Source: Streptomyces sp. NBC_00490
GTDB taxonomy: Bacteria; Actinomycetota; Actinomycetes; Streptomycetales; Streptomycetaceae
Length of the DNA stretch: 64,000 bases
Assembly (NCBI RefSeq): GCF_036013645.1
Contig: NZ_CP107869.1
Span: 806,001-870,000, forward strand
Reading direction: 5' to 3'
Part shown: piece after piece, positions 8,171 to 17,328 of the stretch
Layout of the letters: the number at the start of each line of letters is the position of its first letter
How positions within the stretch are numbered: position 1 is the stretch's first letter
Notes under the pieces: generated by a model
Told to the model about the DNA's origin: nothing
Database searches by the model: none
The model's input: the letters and a program-made list of their open reading frames with translations, nothing else
Position numbers and translations under genes: made by a program

Positions 8171-9082
8171 TTAACCGCGTTTTGAAACAGCATCGCTTCC
8201 AAGCTGCCACATTTCGTAGTTCCCGCATTCTGCCGTGATCTCGGCCGTCGCCTGAGCCGCGGCGAAGAAGTCATCGACTACTGGCGAGGTGCGCGATGCC
8301 GCCACCGCCAGGCACACCTGGTCGGGTGCCAGATCCGGGATGGGCACGTAGATGACGTCCGGGTGCGAATAGAACACGGACGCCGAACGGGCCAGGAACG
8401 AGATGCCCCGGCCGGCCGCGACATGCTCGAGCGTCTCGTCCACCCCACGCACCAGATACCCGGCGTTAGGGTGCGGGCGGTTGGTGGGCTGCGTACTCGG
8501 GTCGGCATCCCAGACCAGCGGTTCGCCGGCCAGGTCGGCCTCGGTGACCTCCTCTTTCCCGGCCAGCCGGTGGCCGGCGGGCAGTACTGCCACTCGCGGC
8601 TCGGGGTACAGCGGGGTGACGCGCAGGCCGGTCTCGTCGATGGGCAGCCGCACATAGGCGACGTCGATGCGGCCGTCGAGCAGCATCGAGGCCTGGTCGT
8701 CGCCTTCGATGCGCTGCACGTCCACGACCACGTCCGGATGCCGGGCCTCGAACGCCCGCGCCGCCGGGATGACCGGGATACCGGCCCGGAAACCGACCAT
8801 CAGCCGCCGGCTGCCGCGGGCCGCCAGGGACACCCGGCGGCGGACCGCGTGCGCCGAGGCGAGCAGCGGACCGGCGTCGACCAGCAGTTGTCGGCCCGCG
8901 TCGGTCAGCGCTACGCCGTGGCGATCCCTGGTGAACAGCGGGGCGCCGAGATCCTGCTCGAGCGCGCGGATCTGCCGGCTGAGCACCGGCTGCGCGATAT
9001 GCAGCTCATCGGCGGCACGGCCGAAGTGCAACTGATCGGCCACGGCGGCGAAGTAACGCAATTTGCGCAGATCCAGATCCAT
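8171..9082 (-). CDS. LysR-family transcriptional regulator
   Basis: A 303-residue protein. The winged HTH occupies residues 1-60 (LRKLRYFAAVADQLHFGRAA, then QPVLSRQIRALEQDLGAPLF) and a periplasmic-binding-like effector domain about residues 88-290. An ATG at 9082 is preferred over 9094 because GGGAG lies five bases before it. LysR regulators usually control a divergent neighbour; here that is the SDR gene at 9260, with the F420-reductase-like and epimerase genes behind it. Confidence 0.9.
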   Translation of the reverse strand: MDLDLRKLRYFAAVADQLHFGRAADELHIAQPVLSRQIRALEQDLGAPLFTRDRHGVALTDAGRQLLVDAGPLLASAHAVRRRVSLAARGSRRLMVGFRAGIPVIPAARAFEARHPDVVVDVQRIEGDDQASMLLDGRIDVAYVRLPIDETGLRVTPLYPEPRVAVLPAGHRLAGKEEVTEADLAGEPLVWDADPSTQPTNRPHPNAGYLVRGVDETLEHVAAGRGISFLARSASVFYSHPDVIYVPIPDLAPDQVCLAVAASRTSPVVDDFFAAAQATAEITAECGNYEMWQLGSDAVSKRG

Positions 9083-9148
9083 GGCGTCTCCCATTCCGGT
9101 GATGCCTTCAGGGTATCACCACGACTAAAAGAGGTCTTGGACACCCGC

Positions 9149-9168
9149 TCAGGCTAATGGCAACCTGA
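9149..9168. promoter_or_regulatory. Candidate LysR-type binding repeat
   Basis: TCAGG-N10-CCTGA lies in the divergent gap between the LysR gene and the SDR gene, about 90 bases before the SDR start. LysR proteins bind T-N11-A-type dyads there. The call rests on position and symmetry only. Confidence 0.35.
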
Positions 9169-9259
9169 ATAGGGACCTGAGGCCGAGGCGAATTCAGCAC
9201 AGGCCCAGGGCCAAAATGAGCACATTATTTCGGATACCCATCAATTCAATGGAGCGACC

Positions 9260-9994
9260 GTGGGAAAGCTCGATGGCAAGGTAGCGGTGATCACCGGCGG
9301 ATCCACCGGCATGGCGTTGGCCGGCGCCAAACTGTTCGTCCAGGAAGGAGCGCATGTCTTCATCCAGGCCCGGCGGCAGGAAGCACTGGACGACGCCGTC
9401 AGGCTGATCGGTCGTAACGTCACCGCCGTCCAGGGTGACGCGGCCGAACTGGACGACCTGGACCGCTTGTTCGACACCGTGAAGCGGGAAAAGGGCTCTA
9501 TCGACGTGCTGTGGGCCAGCGCCGGGATGGGCGAACCCGCCGCGCTCGGTGAGATCACCGAGGAGCAGTTCCACCGCGCCTTCTCGCTCAACGCGCGCGG
9601 CACCCTGTTCACCGTGCAGAAGGCACTGCCGCTGATCAACGACAACGGCTCGATCTTCATGACCGGATCCAACGCCTCCCTCGGCGCCTTCCCCGGCTGG
9701 AGCCTCTACGCGGGAAGCAAAGCCGTCCAGCAGGCCTGGGCCCGCGTCTGGCTCAACGAACTGCGCGAGCGCAAGATCCGGGTCAACGTCCTGACCCCCG
9801 GCCAGGTCTCCACCGCCAAGCAGGAGGAACTGTTCGACGAGGCGACCAAGGCCTCATTCGAGTCCCTCATCCCCCGCGGAAAGATGGGCCGCCCCGAGGA
9901 AATCGCCACCATCGCCCTGTTCCTCGCCTCCGACGACTCCAGCTACGTCAACGGCCTTGAACTGGTCGCCGACGGCGGCACCACCGCCCTCTGA
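9260..9994 (+). CDS. Short-chain dehydrogenase/reductase (SDR)
   Basis: A 244-residue classical SDR. The cofactor motif is TGGSTGMA, where the last glycine of TGxxxGxG is replaced by alanine. The catalytic set is Ser in GSNAS (about residue 136) and Tyr/Lys in LYAGSKAV (about residues 153-157), and the C-terminus has the usual VNGLELVADGG. It starts at GTG with GGAG eight bases upstream. Members reduce or oxidise alcohols and ketones with NAD(P)H; the substrate is unknown. It is divergent from the LysR gene and probably heads a three-gene redox group. Confidence 0.88.
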   Translation: MGKLDGKVAVITGGSTGMALAGAKLFVQEGAHVFIQARRQEALDDAVRLIGRNVTAVQGDAAELDDLDRLFDTVKREKGSIDVLWASAGMGEPAALGEITEEQFHRAFSLNARGTLFTVQKALPLINDNGSIFMTGSNASLGAFPGWSLYAGSKAVQQAWARVWLNELRERKIRVNVLTPGQVSTAKQEELFDEATKASFESLIPRGKMGRPEEIATIALFLASDDSSYVNGLELVADGGTTAL

Positions 9995-10124
9995 CGCACA
10001 CATCAGCTGGAAGTACCGGGAAAGGTGCGGCAGTTGACCAAGAGGCATCGCGGCCGACACCTGCGCCTGACCCGGCACGAACGAGACAGAGCGACACCTC
10101 GAGAACTGGAAGAGAGCCCACCTC

Positions 10125-10748
10125 ATGAGCAGCATCACCCTCATCGGTACGGGGAACATGGCCCGTACCATCGGCACGCTCGCGGTAGCGGGCGGCAACA
10201 CCGTTGAGGTCATGGGACGCGATCAGTCCAAGGCCGATGCCCTGGCCAAGGTTCTGGGCGGCGGCGCGACGTCGGGCAAGTGGGGCGCCGTCCCGGCCGG
10301 GGACATCGTCATCACGGCCCTGTTGTACGACGGCGTCGTTCCGGTCGTCACCGAGTACGGAGACGCCCTCGCGGGAAAGGTCATCGTCGACATCAGCAAC
10401 CCCTTCAACGCCACGTTCGACGGCCTGGCTCACAGCGAGGAGACGTCGGTCGCGCAGGAAGTCGCCAAGGTGGCCCCGACCGGCGCCAGCGTGGTGAAGG
10501 CGTTCAACACCATTTTCCGCAATGTCCTGGAGAAGGGCCGGCCCAACGTCTTCATCGCCGGCGACAATGCGCAGGCCAAGGCGGGCGTGGCGGCATTCAT
10601 CGAGAGCCTCGGGCTGCGCCCGCTGGACGTCGGCGGACTGAAGATGGCGCACTGGCTCGAAGGAATGGGCCTGGTCACGGTGAGCCTCGCCGGCAACGGG
10701 GTCGGCCACGGGGACTTCGCCCTCGGCGTCAGCGAATTTACCGGCTGA
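10125..10748 (+). CDS. NADPH-dependent F420 reductase-like protein
   Basis: A 207-residue Rossmann protein of the F420_oxidored / ProC-like superfamily. It starts SSITLIGTGNMARTIGTLAV (GxGxxA/G dinucleotide motif), with VIVDISNPFN at about residue 85 and SVVKAFNTIF at about residue 122, both typical of F420:NADP oxidoreductase relatives. No C-terminal all-helical domain is present, so it is the short form. It sits behind the SDR gene and may supply or use reduced cofactor. The true electron partner (F420, NADP or other) cannot be told from sequence alone. Confidence 0.82.
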   Translation: MSSITLIGTGNMARTIGTLAVAGGNTVEVMGRDQSKADALAKVLGGGATSGKWGAVPAGDIVITALLYDGVVPVVTEYGDALAGKVIVDISNPFNATFDGLAHSEETSVAQEVAKVAPTGASVVKAFNTIFRNVLEKGRPNVFIAGDNAQAKAGVAAFIESLGLRPLDVGGLKMAHWLEGMGLVTVSLAGNGVGHGDFALGVSEFTG

Positions 10749-10824
10749 GCCCTCCCGGAGCCGAGCAGGCGACGAACAGAGCACCGTGCGCCTCACCAGG
10801 GCTGCCGAATCACCGACCCGCTGA

Positions 10825-10985
10825 TGTCGGATGTCAACGTCGGCGGGCGACGAGGCCCAGGCCAACACACGCGGCCCGGCGTCCATCGAGAGCCTGGGCT
10901 TACGCCCGATGGACGCCGGGCCGCTGGCAAAGGTGCGGACGCCGAAGAACGTCATCCTCGCGCCACAAGGCGCCCACCCCTCCAC
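10825..10985 (+). pseudogene. Remnant of a second F420-reductase-like gene
   Basis: The frame from 10831 encodes SAGDEAQANTRGPASIESLG followed by LRPMDAGPLAKV. This matches IAGDNAQAKAGVAAFIESLG / LRPLDVGGL in the gene just upstream, but with many substitutions. Only this roughly 35-codon piece remains, with no start, no Rossmann half and unrelated sequence after it. It is most simply an old tandem paralogue that has been mostly deleted, between the intact reductase and the epimerase. Confidence 0.6.
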
Positions 10986-11008
10986 CTACTCTCACAAGGA
11001 GCAGCAGC

Positions 11009-11944
11009 ATGCGCGTTTTCGTCACTGGTGGGACCGGCCATGCCGGTTCGTACATCATCCCCGAGCTCATCGCCGCCGGACATGAGGTCACCGGCCTGGC
11101 TCGCTCAGACACGGCCGCGGCAGCGGTGTCAGCGCTCGGCGCGAAGGTGTGGCGCGGCGACCTCGAGGATCTCGACGGACTCAAGGAGGCGGCCGCGGAC
11201 TCCGACGGCGTCATCCACGTCGCGCACAGGCAAGACCTGCTTCCCTCCGGCGGGATCGACGCCGTGGCCGCCGCCGAGCTCCCGATCATGCTCGCGTACG
11301 GCGAGGCACTGGCGGGAACCGGGAAGCCGCTGGTCGCGGCGGGAAGCATAGGCTCGCCAGGGAACCTGGGCCGGCCGGTCACCGAGGAGGACCCGGCCCT
11401 TCCCGGCGGGGATGAGTACAAGGGCACCCTGCGGGTTCGCAATGTCGTGGAAACCACCGTGGTCGGCCTCGCTGAGCAGGGAGTACGGTCTTCGGTCGTA
11501 CGGATCGCCAATATCGCGCACAGCACGACCGATCGTGCAGGCTTCCTCGTACAGCTGATCGCGCTCGCGAAGGAGAAGGGTTTCGTCGGCTACCCCGGAG
11601 ACGGCGCGAACCTGTGGAACGCCGTGCACGTCCGCGATGTCGCGTCCTTGTTCCGCTTGGCCCTGGAGAAGGGGCCGGCCGGCAAATGCTGGCACGCGGT
11701 TGCGGACGGGGCCGTCCCGCTCCGCGAGATCGCCGAGGCCATCGCCAGCCGTCTGGGCCTGCCCGCCGTCAGTGTTCCCGCGGACGTACTGATGGTGCCG
11801 GGATACTTCGGGTTCCTCGCGAACATCGTCACGCAGAACTACCCGGCCTCCAACCTCATCACCCGCCAGACCCTCGGCTGGGAACCAGCCCAGCCGAGCC
11901 TGCTCGCCGATTTGGACAACGGCCACTACTTCTCCGCCAGCTGA
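11009..11944 (+). CDS. NAD-dependent epimerase/dehydratase-family (atypical SDR) protein
   Basis: A 311-residue extended/atypical SDR. MRVFVTGGTGHAGSYIIPEL carries the TGGTGxxG nucleotide motif. The usual YxxxK is replaced by an EYKGTLRVRN segment at about residue 138, so catalysis may be altered or the protein may act as a sensor or reductase of the NmrA-like kind. The C-terminal region (WNAVHVRDVASLFRLALEKG) is typical of this subfamily. The ATG at 11009 has AAGGAG seven bases upstream. It is third in the LysR-linked group. Confidence 0.82.
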   Translation: MRVFVTGGTGHAGSYIIPELIAAGHEVTGLARSDTAAAAVSALGAKVWRGDLEDLDGLKEAAADSDGVIHVAHRQDLLPSGGIDAVAAAELPIMLAYGEALAGTGKPLVAAGSIGSPGNLGRPVTEEDPALPGGDEYKGTLRVRNVVETTVVGLAEQGVRSSVVRIANIAHSTTDRAGFLVQLIALAKEKGFVGYPGDGANLWNAVHVRDVASLFRLALEKGPAGKCWHAVADGAVPLREIAEAIASRLGLPAVSVPADVLMVPGYFGFLANIVTQNYPASNLITRQTLGWEPAQPSLLADLDNGHYFSAS

Positions 11945-12194
11945 CAACAGGGACCCGAATCACAAGGGCGGGCCAAGCCACAACACCCCAGCCCACGGCT
12001 GCCCTTTCAGACCTCCACCGGGCCTGACCTGTGGGTCCTTCGAGCTCAAACGAGCGGCGGCCGCTGAGCGGCCGATACCGGAGTACGGTGGCATTACCGA
12101 GCGCACCTCGCACGCCGTCATCCATTTCGGCGTCGCCCTCGGGGAACGGCAAGGCCGGAGCACATCGCGTCCGGACGGAAATGAGCCGCCCCAC

Positions 12195-13349
12195 ATGAGC
12201 CTTATGAGCCTCGGAGTACTCGCCTCCTCCCGCAAGGAGAACGAGTTCCGTCTGCCGCTGCACCCCCACCACCTCGACCGGATCGCCCCGGCCATACGCG
12301 AGCGGATCTTCCTCGAACAGGGCTACGGCGAACGGTTCGGCGTCGCCGACGACGCCCTGCGACCACTCGTGGCGGGACTGCGCTCCCGCGAGGAGCTCAT
12401 CGCCGAGAGCGACATCGTCCTGCTGCCCAAACCGACGCACGACGACATCGCCGAGCTGCGCGAGGGCCAGGTGCTGTGGGGGTGGCCGCACTGCGTGCAG
12501 GACGAGAAGATGACCCAGATCGGCATCGACAAACGGCTGACCCTGATCGCCTGGGAAGCCATGAACCACTGGACCTCCACGGGCGCCTTCAGCGTCCATG
12601 TGTTCCACAAGAACAACGAGCTCGCCGGCTACTGCTCAGTGCTGCACGCCCTGCAACTCGGCGGACTGACCGGTAGCTACGGGCGCCGCCTGCGGGCGGT
12701 GGTCATCAGCTTCGGCGCCACGGCACGCGGAGCGGTCACGGGCCTGGGCGCCATGGGAGTCTCCGACGTCACCGTGCTGACCCAACGCGCCGCGGCAGCG
12801 GTGGCGTCACCGATGCCCTCGGTGGTGATGGGCCACTTCGAGGAGCAGGAGCACGATCCTTCGCGCCTGCAGGCCGTCACCGCTGCCGGTTCCCAGCCGC
12901 TCGCGGAGTATCTGGCCGGGTTCGACATCATCGTCAACTGCGTCCTGCAGGACACTGACGCGCCGCTCATGTTCGTCACCGACGAGGAACTCGCCCTCTT
13001 CCGGCCGGGAACGTTCTTCGTCGACGTTGCCTGCGACCAGGGCATGGGCTTCGACTGGGCCCGCCCGACCACCTTCGGCGAGCCCATGCTCTCGGTGGGA
13101 TCCGGCTGCCACTACTACGCGGTGGACCACAGCCCCTCCCACCTGTGGAACTCCGCCACCTGGGAAATCAGCGAAGCGCTCCTTCCCTACCTGCCCAAGG
13201 TCATGAGTGGGCCCGCGGCATGGGACACCGACACCACCGTCAAAAAGGCCATCGAGATCCGCGACGGCGTCGTCCAGAACCCGAAGATCCTCTCCTTCCA
13301 GCACCGTTCAGCCACCTACCCCCACCCAGGGGTGAGTAGCACGCGCTGA
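12195..13349 (+). CDS. N5-(carboxyethyl)ornithine synthase-like dehydrogenase
   Basis: A 384-residue protein with an alanine dehydrogenase/PNT N-terminal domain (SSRKENEFRLPLHPHHLDRI, then FLEQGYGERFGV) and a Rossmann C-terminal half (RLRAVVISFGATARGAVTGL). The whole-length pattern is that of N5-(carboxyethyl)ornithine synthase, which reductively couples pyruvate to the ornithine side-chain amine using NADPH, first known from lactococci. Streptomyces carry close homologues annotated this way, but activity on ornithine or lysine here is inferred. It is monocistronic; the start is ambiguous between ATGs at 12195 and 12204. Confidence 0.75.
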   Translation: MSLMSLGVLASSRKENEFRLPLHPHHLDRIAPAIRERIFLEQGYGERFGVADDALRPLVAGLRSREELIAESDIVLLPKPTHDDIAELREGQVLWGWPHCVQDEKMTQIGIDKRLTLIAWEAMNHWTSTGAFSVHVFHKNNELAGYCSVLHALQLGGLTGSYGRRLRAVVISFGATARGAVTGLGAMGVSDVTVLTQRAAAAVASPMPSVVMGHFEEQEHDPSRLQAVTAAGSQPLAEYLAGFDIIVNCVLQDTDAPLMFVTDEELALFRPGTFFVDVACDQGMGFDWARPTTFGEPMLSVGSGCHYYAVDHSPSHLWNSATWEISEALLPYLPKVMSGPAAWDTDTTVKKAIEIRDGVVQNPKILSFQHRSATYPHPGVSSTR

Positions 13350-13390
13350 TAGCCGGCGGGTTGGCGGGCGGGGGTGCGACAGCAGGACGC

Positions 13391-13795
13391 TCACCTGCCG
13401 AGGGGCCCGGCCCCCTCGGGGGCGATCCGGCTGCGGACACGGAAGCGGCCGACCGTGTCTTCCTGCCCCGGGATCAGTTGGACGGCCACCGGTCCGGCGA
13501 AGATGTAGCCCTGTTCCGCGGCATGCCGACGCACGTGGCTCGACAAATGTGCGCCCAGTTGTCGGCTGGTGCCGGCCAGTTGCTGGTGTGACTGCGGTGG
13601 CAGCTCGATGACGAACGCATTGGGCACCAGGACACGTCGCCGGTCCAGAATCAGTGCACGGTCATCACACTCCCGGTACAGCGTCCTCACCACGTCCGCG
13701 TGATCGTGCTGTTTGTGGGCGAGCGGGATGAGCAACGTCCAGAGAGCATTGCTCCATCGCTCCATGGTGTGCTCCAGGGCGGCGAGGGATCTCAT
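13391..13795 (-). CDS. Stand-alone FhaA N-terminal-domain (DUF3662) protein
   Basis: A 134-residue protein resembling the N-terminal domain of actinobacterial FhaA: RSLAALEHTMERWSNALW, then RECDDRALILDRRRVLVPNA and AEQGYIFAGPVAVQL. In FhaA this domain precedes a phosphothreonine-binding FHA domain and acts in cell-wall and kinase signalling with PknB. Here the FHA part is absent. The ATG at 13795 is kept because the first 20 residues align with FhaA, although an internal ATG at 13765 has a better GGAG. It sits beside the RsbW-like and sigma-factor genes; a paralogue is at 20287-20682. Confidence 0.7.
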   Translation of the reverse strand: MRSLAALEHTMERWSNALWTLLIPLAHKQHDHADVVRTLYRECDDRALILDRRRVLVPNAFVIELPPQSHQQLAGTSRQLGAHLSSHVRRHAAEQGYIFAGPVAVQLIPGQEDTVGRFRVRSRIAPEGAGPLGR

Positions 13796-14005
13796 CTTCC
13801 GCGCCTGCCCTCCGGGTCACTGGACACGCTCGTCCGTACGGGTGCTGATCCGCGGCCGTACCGATGTCGTGTCGGCGCCCTCCCACCTGACGGCCACCGC
13901 CACGGTGCCCGGCCCCGCGCTCACGGTGGCGTCGAGCGAAAAGGGATGGCTGGAGTTTCTCCGGGCAGGCGAAAAGGGGTCTGAGTATCCATCCCACGGA
14001 GGATT

Positions 14006-14413
14006 GTGATCGTGCGCTCATCCGAGGAAGACGAGGAAGACCATAAGGCCCTGCACGGGGCGAGTCCGCAGACCGCGAAGCGGGCGAGGGATGTCACGCG
14101 CGGGTTCTTGTCCGCGGTGGCCGCACCTGCCGGAGATGACGCGGACGCTGTGCTGCTGGTGGTGTCGGAGCTGGTCACCAACGCGGTGCGGCACGCCGGT
14201 GGAGTGACCCGGTTCCGCCTGGTGGCCGGTCCGGGAGCCGTGACGGTGACAGTGGAAGACGCCAGCGCCACCGCCCCCTCGCTGCAGCGGAGCAGCGCAG
14301 GCGAACCGGGCGGGTTCGGCTGGCAGATGGTGCGGGAGCTGTCCGAAGACGTGGAGGTCAGCACCCGGCCCGGTGGGAAGACGGTGTCCGCGCTGCTGCC
14401 GCTGTCCCACTGA
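14006..14413 (+). CDS. RsbW-like histidine-kinase-type ATPase (anti-sigma/serine kinase family)
   Basis: A 135-residue single-domain HATPase_c protein. The N box is VSELVTNAVRHA at about residues 50-61, the G1-like segment VEDAS at about 90, and the G2 region GGFGWQMVRELSEDVEV at about 106. Such small ATPases in Streptomyces bind sigma factors of the SigB/F family or anti-anti-sigma proteins in partner switching. The start is GTG with GGAGG four bases upstream. SpoIIE-type phosphatase and SigB/F genes lie within 4 kb, supporting a stress-signalling role. Confidence 0.82.
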   Translation: MIVRSSEEDEEDHKALHGASPQTAKRARDVTRGFLSAVAAPAGDDADAVLLVVSELVTNAVRHAGGVTRFRLVAGPGAVTVTVEDASATAPSLQRSSAGEPGGFGWQMVRELSEDVEVSTRPGGKTVSALLPLSH

Positions 14414-14663
14414 CACGGAGGCCGGCTGGAGCGGCATCGCCGACGACGCGGCTCCAGCCCGCGCCCTCCGACAGCGAGTTGCTCCCGCGAGCCGACGCCG
14501 CAGCGCGCCGCCCATGAGCCCCCTACTCCCCCAGTACCCAGGCGACGCCCCCGTAGGTGTCGGTGCGTGCCGGCGAACCATTGAGCGTCGGAACAGTCAT
14601 GCAGGCGGTGTTCTGGCGGAGTTGGGGTAACGGAAGGTGCAACCAACCCGAACGGGGGCCGTA

Positions 14664-15227
14664 ATGGCACGCGGAGTTCTGCACGACAAGGCCGAGAAGT
14701 CAGCAGCGGGCCGGGCGGGCCCGGGCAGATCCGTCATCTCGTGGTGGGGCCGGGCGGTGGCCATGCTGCTGGCGTTCGCGGCAGCAGTGGCCTTCGCGGT
14801 GGTGCTGGCCCGACTGACGCTGGAACCCTCGGCCGCCTCCGCGTCGTTGACGCACAGCAATCTGCGCCCCGGGGACTCCATCCGCAACTACCTCGCGCAG
14901 CCCGCCTTCCGTGACACGGTCAAGCAGCTCGGCGGCAACATCGTGCTGGGCATCCCGTTCGGCGTACTGCTGCCGGTGCTGGTTCCCAAAGCCCGCGGGC
15001 TGCTGCGCGTGGCAGCGTGCACGGCGCTGTTGATGCTTCTGGTCGAACTCGTCCAGGGCGCCCTGATCACAGGGCGGGCCTTCGACATCGACGACGTCCT
15101 GCTCAACACGGCAGGCGCTCTGCTGGGCTACCTGCTCATCGGCCGTCGGCTCGGCCGCGCCGTGCACCCCCGGCGCCGTCACTGGTGGCACCGCCTGACC
15201 AAGCGACCGGCCAAGGCCGCCGACTGA
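14664..15227 (+). CDS. VanZ-family membrane protein
   Basis: A 187-residue integral membrane protein. After about 25 cytoplasmic residues come four hydrophobic segments, including VAMLLAFAAAVAFAVVLARL and the VanZ-type GGNIVLGIPFGVLLPVLVPK, then LLVELVQGAL and FDIDDVLLNTAGALLGYLLI, the family signature. VanZ-like proteins give low-level teicoplanin resistance in some hosts; most are of unknown role in the envelope. The ATG at 14664 follows GGGGGCC; a GTG at 14637 is possible. It converges on the phosphatase gene. Confidence 0.83.
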   Translation: MARGVLHDKAEKSAAGRAGPGRSVISWWGRAVAMLLAFAAAVAFAVVLARLTLEPSAASASLTHSNLRPGDSIRNYLAQPAFRDTVKQLGGNIVLGIPFGVLLPVLVPKARGLLRVAACTALLMLLVELVQGALITGRAFDIDDVLLNTAGALLGYLLIGRRLGRAVHPRRRHWWHRLTKRPAKAAD

Positions 15228-15261
15228 GGCCCCCGTCAGTACACGGACCGCGACGACGAGT

Positions 15262-16506
15262 TCAGGCGCGATCCGTCTCATCTGCCGTGGGAGCCGCGAC
15301 GGGGCCGAGCCATCGGCAGATCAGGATCGTGGCATCGTCCTGGAGCCGCCCGTCGTGGTGGTCGAGGAGCGTTTGGATGAGACGACGCAGGGTTTCGGGG
15401 ACGGGCAGTCCGTCGGCATGCTGACGGACCAGAAGGTCGGTGAAGCGTTCCACTCCGAGTTCGTTGTCGCCGCGGCCGCGGGCTTCGGTGATGCCGTCGG
15501 TGTAGAAGACGATGCGGTCGCCCGGTTCCAGCTGCTCACGGCACACGGTGGTCTCCAGCCCCAGCGCCGTGCCCATCGGGTGTGCGGGTTTGCAGGCCAG
15601 CTGGCTGCTGGAGCGGCCCGCACGGATGAGTACCGGCGCGGGGTGGCCGCGGTTGACCCAGGTCAGCACGCCGGTGTCGGTGTCGAGATCGGCCAGGATG
15701 CCGGTGACGTAGCGCGTCCGGTCGTACTGCTTGATCAGTGCCCGCTCGACCGCTTCGCCGATGTCGAGAAGGCTCCCGCCCTGGCGGCGTGTGTTGCGGC
15801 AGGTCCCCATGGCCAACGCCGCGGTCAGGCCGGCGGCGGTGTCGTGGCCCATCGCGTCGAAGATCGATACGTGCACCGCCGAGCCGGCGGTGGCGTAGTC
15901 GTAGGCGTCGCCGCTGACGTGGTACGCCGGTTCCATCGCCGCGGAGATCGCCACGCGGCTGTCGGCGTACGTGGGAGGCGGCATCAGATGCCACTGCATC
16001 TCGGCCGCGATGTTCAGCGGTTCGGTGCGCATCAGCCGGGCGTAGGAGTCGCTGCTCTGTCGTTTGCTCACGACGATCAGCGCGAGCAGGGAGGCCAGCA
16101 GTTCCATGTTCTCCCGTGTGCGCGCGTCATCCGCCTGCGTGGTGAGGCGCAGTACGCCGAGCCGCTCGGTGCCGTTGAGCAACGGCACCCACCACTGTTG
16201 TGCCTCGGGGGCCGAGCTGCCGTTTTGCAGCACCTGCCCGTACTGGTAGGCCCGGCCCGGCAGCGTCCCCTCGATCTTGATCGAGGCTTCCTCGGCGCCC
16301 CCGTCACCCGCGGCGTCCAGTCCCTGGCCGGTCAGCAGGTGCAGCATCTCGCGCTGTAGGTCCGCCAGGTAGATCAGTACCTGCGTGAAACCCGCGTGCG
16401 CCGCATGCTCGGCCGTCTTGGCCGGCAGCCACTCCAGCGGTATCAGCTGGCTCGAGGCCAGCAGACCGGCCAGCATCTTCCCGCCGTCCCGGCCCTGATC
16501 GTTCAC
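15262..16506 (-). CDS. GAF-SpoIIE (PP2C) serine/threonine phosphatase
   Basis: A 414-residue protein: a GAF-like sensor at about residues 25-155 (WLPAKTAEHAAHAGFTQVLI), then a SpoIIE/RsbU-type PP2C domain at about 185-400. Metal-binding aspartates are visible in VSGDAYDY, FDAMGHDTAAG, FYTDGITEA and QDDATIL. Such RsbU/RsbP-like enzymes dephosphorylate anti-anti-sigma factors and so free a SigB/F-type sigma factor. The GTG start has GGGGAG eight bases upstream. Its close paralogue is at 31376-32575. Confidence 0.9.
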   Translation of the reverse strand: MNDQGRDGGKMLAGLLASSQLIPLEWLPAKTAEHAAHAGFTQVLIYLADLQREMLHLLTGQGLDAAGDGGAEEASIKIEGTLPGRAYQYGQVLQNGSSAPEAQQWWVPLLNGTERLGVLRLTTQADDARTRENMELLASLLALIVVSKRQSSDSYARLMRTEPLNIAAEMQWHLMPPPTYADSRVAISAAMEPAYHVSGDAYDYATAGSAVHVSIFDAMGHDTAAGLTAALAMGTCRNTRRQGGSLLDIGEAVERALIKQYDRTRYVTGILADLDTDTGVLTWVNRGHPAPVLIRAGRSSSQLACKPAHPMGTALGLETTVCREQLEPGDRIVFYTDGITEARGRGDNELGVERFTDLLVRQHADGLPVPETLRRLIQTLLDHHDGRLQDDATILICRWLGPVAAPTADETDRA

Positions 16507-16848
16507 AGGATTTTCTCCCCACCCCGCGGCCCCGCCCGAGCCCCCGCACGTCGCCGTGAAGGAGGCGTGCTCACTCTAGCCTTCCGGGCACACGAAGCCT
16601 CCACGCTTCGCGCACACGCGGCCGCTGGGCACACCGCGCGGGTAGTCGGGTCGCAGCGGCAGAAACACCAGGCTCCGCCTGCCCGACCGGCACACCTGGC
16701 CGGGAGACAGCCTCAGCGGCGCATGCCGTTCCGGGGCCTGGTCCGGTGCGCAGGCAGACCCGTGTAGTGAGGTGATCAGGGCTCGAATCCGCCCACGGTA
16801 TTCCCGCGTCTCGGCCCTTGTGGCGTGCTGGGAGCCCCGCGGTAGCCG
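16507..16848. other. Intergenic stretch, nothing recognised
   Basis: These 342 bases lie between the minus-strand phosphatase and HTH genes. GGCTCGAATCC at about 16789 recalls a tRNA T-loop but no cloverleaf forms around it. No gene or strong hairpin is seen. Confidence 0.5.
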
Positions 16849-17085
16849 TCAGGCGTGCGCCGGTGCGGTGGTACGCGCGGCTTCCTGGACATCGGGCAGG
16901 GGCAGCGCCAAAGCCTCGGCGAGTTCCGCCAGCTCTTCCGGGGTGGGGCGCACGGGGCCGGTGGCGCCGTCTTGGGCGAAGACGCGGATCCGTGGGGTGC
17001 GGATGCCGGTGCGGTCGGCGAGGTCCTGTGCGTTCAGGTGCCTGCGTCGCATGGTCTGTTGCAACAGCTGTGATAGTTCGGCCAT
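16849..17085 (-). CDS. Small HTH (XRE-like) DNA-binding protein
   Basis: A 78-residue protein consisting of one XRE-type helix-turn-helix: TMRRRHLNAQDLADRTGI is helices 1-2, then TPRIRVFAQDG, with TPEELAELAEALALPLPDVQ forming the closing helices. The RBS is GGGGA. It is divergent from the sigma-factor gene, 243 bases away, so it may regulate that promoter; this is inferred from position only. Confidence 0.7.
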   Translation of the reverse strand: MAELSQLLQQTMRRRHLNAQDLADRTGIRTPRIRVFAQDGATGPVRPTPEELAELAEALALPLPDVQEAARTTAPAHA

Positions 17086-17251
17086 TCGTTTCCCCTGCCC
17101 TGAACTCCGCGAGCCATGGCTGCTCTCACCGGTACGGGTGGCTGTGAGGCGGGGCCGAGCGGCCTTTGACCCGTGCGGAGTGCGGGCATTCCGGCCGTGA
17201 TGTCAGGTGCGGCATGGCGGCCTGTTTCGCATACGGAGAGTTATGTCACAG

Positions 17252-17276
17252 GCATGTCGCGACCGTCGGGGGGTAT
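17252..17276 (+). promoter_or_regulatory. SigB/F-type promoter upstream of the sigma-factor gene
   Basis: GCAT (17252-17255), 15 bases, then GGGTAT (17271-17276) fits the S. coelicolor SigB consensus GNNT-N14-16-GGGTAY. Transcription would start about 46 bases before the sigma-factor ATG. It suggests that the sigma factor reads its own promoter. Only the pattern is seen. Confidence 0.5.
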
Positions 17277-17328
17277 GCGCCATTCACGACGCGCTCCATT
17301 TGGGGGCGCTCTTCTTTTTTCGGGAGCG

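Noticed and set aside
16780..16810. tRNA-like T-loop sequence GGCTCGAATCC
   Set aside because: Stem does not pair, loop lacks TTC, and no acceptor or anticodon arms fit around it.
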